A stretch of DNA of 64,000 nucleotides from assembly GCA_963971225.1 (NCBI GenBank), contig OZ020267.1, forward strand, positions 9,017,574 through 9,081,573. The letters run 5' to 3'. The notes beneath the pieces were generated by a model that was given only the letters and a program-made list of their open reading frames with translations, did not search any database and was not told where the DNA came from. This document shows positions 56,139 to 64,000 of this stretch, in pieces (position 1 is the first letter of the stretch; each line of letters opens with the position of its first letter). Position numbers and translations under genes: made by a program. The stretch comes from Melieria omissa. Taxonomy: Eukaryota; Arthropoda; Insecta; Diptera; Ulidiidae.

Positions 56139-59100
56139 TGACAACTAGAAAAGGCAACAACTTAGTGGCCTCGTCTTGAAATAATTGTTTAATATTGTCA
56201 ACAGCTAATTATGCCTTGAATGCTTTTCTGTTCAGCAATAAATCAAGAAAATCTAATGAGCTCAAATTTGCTGGAGGCTTGTTGCGGTTTCCTTCCGTGT
56301 GGCTGCCTTACGGAAAACTTTCCGGTTGCTCACAATTTCAGGCTTACAACAACTACTCACCTAAACAATATCGATTAGCTTTTTGAAATTATTTGAATGC
56401 TGCCCGGTTGCCAGTTACTCTTTCTCTCTCTCTACTCAGTGGAAATTTAATTTACGCCAAATGTTCCAATTGCTGAACGGTCGGTTTTATGCGCCAAAAC
56501 TCAAACAAAGTGCCTTTGTGCGTGGCTTATTCATTTGTAAGGTCCAATAGATTTTACAGCACAGATTGCTATGTGAAAGCTGCTTAATTGTGTCAGCCAG
56601 AAAGTTTGTTCTACTTGTAATCCGCTGCATATTTAATTTATTTTTGCTGGCCTTAATGCATCTTGTAGGCCTGCTTTCGTCTTTCGATTAGCTTTTGTTG
56701 GCATTTGGTCTGCTCTGTGCGTATGAGTTGGAGGATTTCCTCAAAGATTCACTTCACTGGCATTGAGTTCGTCTAACTTGTGATCCAATCACCAAACCTA
56801 TGACTGACATACAAGTTATCAAGCAGTCAAATGAGACCAATTAAAACACCCTCAATGTTCTGTCTTCTACATTTCTATACCGGTCCTTACTTACTGCCGT
56901 ATGTCTGCTTCTTTTATTTCATTGGTCGATGGACTTTGCGTGTTATTGATGCGCATTAAGACTTTGGCATGTTGGTCGCAAATCGATTGGCAAAACCTTA
57001 TCAACCGTGTATGTTTAGTTTTAAGTTTCACTTTGAGCAGTTTGCAGCAACTTGACTTGACTTTCCTTATGTCAATAATGTGTAATCATGTAATCTGATC
57101 CACTCGGCACTCGCGCCGTCCAACCTAAACCATTGGGATTTGCCTATCGTATTTGTGTGTGTGTGTGTCCATGTATTTCAAGTGCTTTTGCTATTCTATG
57201 CTTTTCACTTGTTCTACTTTTTTCACGCATTGAATATGCGGTTTAATGGCATACGTCGAATACTAGATTTGTGTCTATTTCGACTCGTTTTCAAAGCCGC
57301 TTCTTTGTGGGTTTTTCATTCGTTTCGTGCATGTGAACCAGAGTGAAGCTGTAGGAGTAGGTCAGCGGCAAGAGGAGAAAGAAATTACTTGCTCGTGTCA
57401 GGCATCAAGGGATCTGCTATTGTTTTGTTGGTTTGTTGGTATATAGTATTTTTTGTGCTGCCACTGTAAGCATTCGATACTTTAGCATTGTGAAATGTTG
57501 CTCATCACATTTGGGTTCTGAATGTTGTTGGTCTCTCTGTGCTGTCATCTATGGCCCGTTGACTAGCAATTTATTTGCTCAATTTAAATTTTTATAGTCT
57601 GCCAAAAGTTGTGCGTAGACCATTGTTTGCAGCAGCTTGTTGTGTGTGTGTGTGTGCGACACGAGACTAATTTTGTACATTTTGTTTTTTGCTCTACGTC
57701 AGCTGATACGTGAACAATAAAGTTGTAAAGCATTGTTGTCGAGTCTTCTCGATGTTGACAGAAATTGCTCGAAACCCCGTAAATGGCAGTTAAGCCAGCA
57801 AGAAGTTCTTTTCTCAGCAGCCTTTCGGGGCGTATAAGTGATATGTAATCAACGTATGGGTGAATTATAAACTTTTGCTTTGCAACACTTTTTCATTCAT
57901 TTCATGCTTAAAGTTGCAACAATACTTTGCTGCTTCCGTTGTCCCAGTTGCCTTAATTTCGTCCCCAGGGAAGCTATTTCGAATTGTCGTACATGGAGGC
58001 GCAATATTTTAGGGCTCAAGTGAACGTCGTGTACGGACGCTTTTAATTTACTGACATTGGTTGTGGTTATTGGCCACAGCTGCTGCCATGCATAGAAGTA
58101 GGCGTCAAATGACCACGTGGCAGAGGCCTGTGCGCTTGTCTGTCTTGCAAATAAATCTTGGAGGTTGAGAAAATTGCTGGCCAGCACAATAAATGAGATT
58201 TATTAGCGCAAGTCGTTGTAATTTACGACATTGTAGCAGTTATGAGGCGGCACTAAACGTTGCCAATTTGTAATATTTACTGCAATTTTCAGTGCACCAA
58301 AGTGGAAAATATGGTCAAACAGGTTTTACTTGGAAAAAATTTAAAATTTCAACATCACTCATACGCCATGTGGTGCGCGCCTAATTAAACGTGTATCTTT
58401 CTCTCTCGTTGTGCTTGAGCCGCAACTTTTAATTACCCGCATTTGGTGTACACATGCGTAGCATTGCTTTCATGTATAACATTTCCTTCTTTCGTTCTTT
58501 CACTTCACAAACAATGCCCAGCGGAAATGCTTAAGTTCCGCTACATGCTGAAGAATCCATTAACTCGCGTTAATAAACAAACCTAATGCCTGCGATTTTC
58601 TCTTGTTGCAGCTGACTAACGGCATTTAAACATTGTTGTCGTTGTTGTATTTGTGTTGTTGCTATAATTTATTATGCAAATGTATGTAAATATTTGCACA
58701 GCATTTGTCGAATGCTCGAATGTGTGCTGGCAGGCAACAGAGTTGTGAGTGTTGAAAACTCTTTGCTTTCTCTGAACAAAAGCTTCAAACAGGACAAGAA
58801 AACAAGCAACAACAAGTTTCTACAACAGAAAAATGTAAATACTGCAAAGATTTCAAACTGGCTTTTGGTGGTTTTTGTTTTGTTTTTCTTTTGTATTACA
58901 TTTTTTGTTGTTGTTTTAGACGACAGTGATTAGCATAGCGGCCAGCTGTGAAAGAATGCTCTAAAAATAACTGAATCAATGCGAAAAAATCGAATGACAA
59001 ATGAAAAAATTGGCCACTGCTTAGTTCATAGCCAAATATTGACTGTGTTGATGGCGTCAAAGCCATTTTGATTGCTTTTTTTTGGTATCTGTTTGTTGCT

Positions 59101-62100
59101 TTGGGCATTTTTCGTTGCTACATTTTGTGCGCTTTATTCGCTTCTGTTTTTTTTTGTTTTTGTAATTCAAAGTAATTAAGTGTATTTAGTTGAAATTCAA
59201 TGAGCTGAACTTTGGCCCTGGGTGGTGCACGTGTTGTTGGCTGCTTATACTTTTACACTGTTACTCTCTCCATTTCACTCGCGACGCTCACATCTGCTCA
59301 ACTGCTCACACGTGTGTGGAAGCTGCTTGCCAAACAATCCTTTTCGTTGCCGTTTTCTGCTGCCTCGCAATAACATTTTACCATTTTACACTCGTGTAAT
59401 CCCGATTACCCAGCAATCCAAGGCCCCACTAAGTTTACGCGTTTTGCCTTTCTAGATTGTTTCTTCTTTTCTGATGGGTTTTCGTGTTGCTCTTTGTTTT
59501 TGCCTCATATGCCTAAGCAATCCAAGCATTTCTGGCCTGGACCCCACTAAGTTTATGCTTAAGCGTTTCTATATTGTGCTGCTCTTTGTTTTTGCCTCAT
59601 ATTCCAAATATATTCAAACAAACTTGAGCAACGCTCAAGGCACCAAATGTTGTTGTACTGCTGCCAGCACTAGAAGTAGTAGAGGTTTTTTTTTTGTATG
59701 GAAAAACATGGCCCATTCGACTTAAGTGCTGAGCATGGGGACTGAGAAGTGGAGTTCACTGGCAGTTGCTTTCAGTTGCTTTGGGGTGGTTGGGTAGCCG
59801 TCTCCTCTACTTAGTAAACGCCTAAAACTATTGCAAATGCAATACATGAAGTGGAATTTATTTGAAAAACGCGCCGCACGTTCTCTACGCTTATTTGACT
59901 TTATTCTTCAAGTTGTTTCTTTTGTATTTGTTCATTTTTCCGCCCTGGCATCATTTATCCGCACCAGGTAGAGGCATTCATTCTGAGGTTCCGTTTACTC
60001 ATTGTTGATGTCGCACATCTGTTTAAATGTTCTGTTGTTGGGCTCCCGTGTTTCTCTTTTCTTCTTTTATAGTATTTGATTTGGTTTTGTTTTTATTCTA
60101 TGCTTTATTTTTCTTGTCCCTTATGCGTTTTTGGTATTCATAATTTTCTTGTATTCTTCCAAAATTTCAGTCAACTGGAAAAGCGGTGTTAATAAGGATA
60201 CAAAAAAATATTTGTATATATTTTCTCGTACTCATAGCTTATCTTCAGCATTTCTATGCTTTTGCCTTGTGCCGTGCGCCTTTTTATTTTTATTTGTATT
60301 TTTATTATGTATTTTCCTTTCTCTTTTGCCGCATTACGCAGCAACATTTCAGCCTATGTTATCTACTTTACGCAATATCCTTGGGAATTTGTGTGGAATT
60401 TAATTTTCTTCGCGTTGCGTGATGTGTCGTGTTGTTTGTTTATCAGCAACGTAGCTTATTGTATTTTGATGAAGCTGTCTTGGAGTCGGTCGGTGGGATG
60501 AAGGCACACACGAACACACACAAAGCCATTACTGAATAGCTGGGCAGTGAAAACGGTGGGTCAGAGTTGAAACTATAGTTTTTGACATCAAAAATGCATG
60601 TGTGCCCAGTGATCCCAAATGTGGGCGCAATATTTCAATGCCTTGTTGCTGATTCGAAGAAACTATGGGAATTTCATGCAAATCAAAGAAAATATTTCAC
60701 ATTTTGAAGAGTATGTTCTCATTAATACAAAAACAACTATTTAATCTAATAAATAAGATTTAAGAGATTTTTCACAATTTAATTCTATCCGTTTTTAATT
60801 TGGGCTCGTTGAGCCACTCAGCTTTTAAAACCTTTTCACTTTTTCTCGCTTTGCTTTTGCCAGCAGCATTTGGAATTGTCAGCTTTTGGGTCAGTCACCC
60901 TCTTTACGAGTTTGTACTTAATTAAAAATCAATAAGAAACTATTTCGATTGCCTGCTTCAAATTCAGCAACTAAAATTCTAGCTTTTTCTTTCCTATTTT
61001 CTCTATAATTTCCTTCCATCAGTCTGTGCCCAATTTTGTGTTATCGCAGCGCTTAATTTGATTTGTTGTTGGTTTATTTTATTACAGCTTATTGCGACAT
61101 TTAGAAAAAACCAAATCAAATAAATACAAAAAGCCTCTGTAAGCCAACCGCAAGCTGCACGCGTAACCGCCACAAATGCTTGTGTTGTCCTTATTCGCAT
61201 TTTATGTGCTTTTCGAAGGACATTTGTGCTTGTTGCGATTTTATGTTTGTCGCTACCAGCATATGTGCTTCTCTAATCCAAAAATTGTCTGCTATCTCTC
61301 TCTCTCTCTGTCTTCTTCTCGTTTGCCGCTGATGCGCAATTGTTGCAAATGCCATTTAACTGTTGCCGAATAGTCAAATTGCAATTTCATAATATTTTTA
61401 TGTGCTACTAATCTGTGCCATTCGGCGCTCGTTCTGTGCGCCATGTGTGGCTTTGACTCTTTGGTAGTAGCGACATTTCTGGCATTTGCTTCAATGTAAT
61501 TTCAAATTTTATTATACACACACACACACTCGCACACAACAGCTTTCGGTTTGGCTAGCAGTAAGTGAATTTCTATAGTCAACAACAAAAGTATTAAAAA
61601 AAAAACCTTATAAGCGCTACAGGGTTTTTTTCGTCTTACTTGCCCGGGAGTTGCTATTTTGAATAGCAAATGTTGCGCATTATTGTTTTGTTATTTGTTT
61701 TAATGTGTTTTTGTGTACATGTGTTGTTACACAAAATGTCATTATTCCAATAATAAAAAGCACCAAGCATGCATGCAACCTTGTGTGGGTTTCCTTTCTT
61801 TTGTCAAGCACAACACATGCTGCAACATTTACTAAGACAAAACTTTCGTTCAGTTGTTGCCATAAATGCGTAATGTACAGCTAAATGGCTTTTTAAATGG
61901 GTGTCAATGGTACATTTCATATGGAAAATGTTCAGAAATTCAATTATAAAAGTAATATTCCGCCTTGAAGTGTGTTTAGTTGTTGTTTTTATTCTCAATT
62001 GTAATTTTTCGGCATTTCGAAACAGGTTAGTCGGGTTAATGATATTGCTTTAAGCTTGCTGCATACTTTTAGGCTGCAACTAATGGCTTTAGGAAATTCA

Positions 62101-62127
62101 ATAAGTCAGCAAAATGGATTAAAACAT
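56139..62127. other. Intron, largely featureless 6 kb
   Basis: Short GT runs near 57153 and 57640, a CT run near 61295, a CA run near 61517 and one strong Su(Hw)-like motif at 62058. No exon or transposon was recognised. Confidence 0.5.
62058..62077 (+). promoter_or_regulatory. Single Su(Hw)-like motif
   Basis: GCTGCATACTTTTAGGCTGC is one of the best matches in the window. It lies in unique-looking sequence outside any recognised transposon. Confidence 0.55.
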
Positions 62128-62800
62128 TAGTTGAATGGAAAATTAGTGAGATAGAATATAAATGGATGAGATAGAATGCTGTCACTTTTCCTTAGCATTT
62201 CTTATAAATGAAATTAGAAATAAGCCAATAAGGTCTATGAAGCCATTAGAGTGTGGGCGGTTTAGGCAGTTGAAAATTTCCATTGATGCTCCTCAACCCA
62301 TCAATAACAAATTCTTAAGTTTGAGGTTAAGCAATCGTGTTTGAGAAGCATTGTGAAGCTCATCACGAGATTTGTGCCGCTTAGCGTGTACATCAACCCT
62401 ACATCTGTAACATGCCTCTAGTGGAAAACCCTTCTAGTGAAACCCTTCTTAGTTGAATGGAACATTAACGAGATAGAATAGGTTAATATTAAATTATTAA
62501 CAGTTTGAAATCAGTTGGCCATGCTGTCACTTTTCTTAGAATTACTTAGAAATTAAATCAGAAATAAGCCCATGGGTCTATGAAGCCATTAGAGTGTGGG
62601 TGGGGCAGGGAGTCGAAAATTTTCATTGATGCTCCTCAACCCATCAATAACAAATTCTTAAGTTTGAGGTTGGGCAATCGTGTTTGAGAACCTTCGTGCA
62701 GCTCATCACGAGGGTTGTTTCGCTTAGCGAGTACATCAACCCTACAGCTGTGACATACTTCTTGTGGAAATCCCTTCTAGTGAATACCCATCTTTGGGAT
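62128..62800. repeat. Tandem duplication with period of about 345 bp
   Basis: Both copies contain TTAGTTGAATGGAA, GCTGTCACTTTTC, CCATTAGAGTGTGGG, CTCAACCCATCAATAACAAA and TTCTAGTGAA. First-copy landmarks are at 62178 and 62291, second-copy landmarks at 62523 and 62634. A third partial copy may start near 62770. No protein family was recognised in either strand. Confidence 0.75.
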
Positions 62801-63277
62801 GTTTTAAAGACATGCGCTTCAGCAGGATGCCTCTAATGGAGGATACGCTACCAGAACTCGAGTTGTGGAACATTCTTCGCTTTGCAAGCAGGGAACGGAG
62901 CAAGAGATCTGGAATGCATGGGCTACTTGATGTCAAGGGCTGCGTATTAAAGGCTCTTGAAGAATCACCCAACAGTAGGTCTGACCAGATTTACTTGAAG
63001 TAGCTGCAAGCTTGAACACTTGCTAGTCACATAACACTCCATACTTCATCTCATTTTATGCGCAGAACTACTTAGAAATAACAGAAAACAATTTATATTT
63101 AATGAAAAAATAAGATATTTTAAAGCAGATATTCTTATATTCCACCAAATTTGACTTTTAACTTTAATAATAAATGGAAATGTCTTGGATATTTTGAATA
63201 CGCATACCGAACCATTCCTCTGATACCTTTCCCACTTGGAATCAATTCATTCGATACACAACTATTGCAAAACATAT
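62801..63277. other. Intron, possible third partial repeat copy
   Basis: A 79-codon open frame at 62764-63003 (+), overlapping an open frame on the other strand, follows the 345-bp duplication. No family was recognised. Confidence 0.4.
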
Positions 63278-63689
63278 TGTAACGATGAGTCACTCTGTGC
63301 TGTGCTATGCATGAATGCTTTTCCAAGCATACTTTTAGGCATCACTTTGGAGTACGCCAAACTTGCTATAATTCCGTTATGGCGAGGATGGTTCGCGAAA
63401 GGTGATGAGCTGTGCTCGAACAATCGAGATAGAGAGTACTACTAGAATGAGCAAGAAACCTCGGTGCGATAAGAAAACCAGTATAAAAGCAGCAGTGTGC
63501 AGCGCAGAGAGTCGAGTCTGTGTTGAGCAAGCAAAGAAGAAACATGAAATAGTAGTAGTAAAGTAGTAACCAGTGTAAAATTGTAAATAAAGCGATTGTT
63601 GGTTTTTGACTGCGTTTGCGCTGAATAATTGAAGTGCTTTTATTTTCAAGCACAATCCAAACAAACTTGGAAAAGTCATTTTCGTAACA
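63278..63689 (+). mobile_element. Solo LTR, copy 3; TSD ATAT
   Basis: This LTR is 412 bp, TGTAACGATGAGTCAC to TTTTCGTAACA, flanked by ATAT at 63274-63277 and 63690-63693. It is the most complete copy: TATAAAAG at 63482-63489 (core promoter), AATAAA at 63586-63591 (polyadenylation signal) and a Su(Hw)-like AAGCATACTTTTAGGC ending near 63340. The order TATA box, transcript start, AATAAA is as expected for an LTR on the + strand. Confidence 0.9.
63326..63340 (+). promoter_or_regulatory. Su(Hw)-like motif in LTR copy 3
   Basis: AGCATACTTTTAGGC lies upstream of the LTR TATA box, a position where an insulator or repressor site could act on the LTR promoter. Confidence 0.5.
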
Positions 63690-64000
63690 ATATTTCTTCA
63701 GATATCAATGTTTGATCCTTAATTTTGCGACTATTTTTAACGCTTTTACAAACTAATGAAATGTCAAAAGTACATAAATCAATTGAATTCAATTTCCATT
63801 ATGTCTGCATAGCTCTGGGCCAACGGTTCGTATGAGTGACTTTAATATTAGAGACTTTAATCTGTTGAGCTGTAACGTGCACGTGTTCGATTTGCCAGCA
63901 ACGCGCATAACACATTAATTCTAGCATTTTGAAATTCCTTCACAAATCACTCATACGCCCCATAGCACCATTTGGGTCCTGTTCGGTCCACACGAACACA
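63690..64000. other. Intron to end of window
   Basis: Starts with the 3' ATAT target duplication of LTR copy 3 (63690-63693). Nothing else was recognised. Confidence 0.5.

Larger units (their letters stand above)
45183..64000 (+). other. sima: Presumed downstream intron of sima
   Basis: The segment begins with a consensus donor (GTAAGT) directly after the PAC exon. No continuation exon starting with the third base of a serine codon was recognised before the window ends, so the intron appears to be at least 18.8 kb. It contains a candidate ratchet point at 50845 and the insulator-motif array at 52.6-53.3 kb. Confidence 0.55.

Noticed and set aside
1..64000. CRISPR arrays, bacterial operons or integrated bacterial DNA
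   Set aside because: No array of direct repeats with unique spacers, no ribosome binding sites or compact gene runs; all tandem repeats are of eukaryotic satellite type.

Overview
The window looks like a stretch of euchromatic genome from a brachyceran fly, most likely a tephritid-type fruit fly (inference). The reasons are AT-rich DNA full of GT/CA microsatellites, several mariner families, degraded non-LTR retrotransposons, tRNA-derived SINEs, and one exon that reads as the fly HIF-alpha gene similar (sima). Nothing in it looks bacterial.

Coding content is almost nil. The one exon I can support is at 45041-45182 on the + strand: 142 bp, a clean acceptor and a GTAAGT donor, encoding the end of a HIF-alpha PAS-B/PAC domain. 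The rest is read as intron of this gene, more than 45 kb upstream and more than 18 kb downstream, provided no nested gene was missed. An AG/GTAAGT juxtaposition at 50844/50845 could be a recursive-splicing point or a 6-nt microexon in the downstream intron.

Layout. 1-3.1 kb: a non-LTR retrotransposon tail, then a solo LTR split by a mariner. 5.7-7.9 kb: an AT-rich 11-mer satellite. 10.4-10.9 kb: a second solo LTR. 12.5-18.3 kb: tRNA-derived SINEs, a TTAGTC hexamer array and a retroelement tail. 22.7-24.2 kb: a 623-bp tandem duplication. 26.4-28.3 kb: two mariner relics, a piggyBac-like MITE and a foldback hairpin. 29-30.7 kb, 34.2-36 kb and 37.5-39.1 kb: degenerate minisatellites. 41.4-43.6 kb: two more mariners. 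45.0-45.2 kb: the sima exon. 48.8-50.5 kb: a non-LTR relic with an RNase H region, and two copies of an 83-bp MITE. 52.6-55.5 kb: a cluster of insulator-like motifs, then a Tc1-like MITE. 63.3-63.7 kb: a third solo LTR.

The most interesting signal is a motif of the form TGCATACTTTTAGGC, which resembles the binding consensus of the insulator zinc-finger protein Su(Hw) as I remember it. I count 19 good copies. Six lie in the same orientation in a degenerate tandem array at 52655-53335, spaced 112-155 bp, with the motif much better preserved than the rest of the repeat unit. Each of the three solo LTRs carries one copy and a hairpin carries two. This suggests an intronic, gypsy-like insulator cluster next to a hypoxia-response gene and an LTR family that spreads such sites. 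Protein binding is inferred, not shown.
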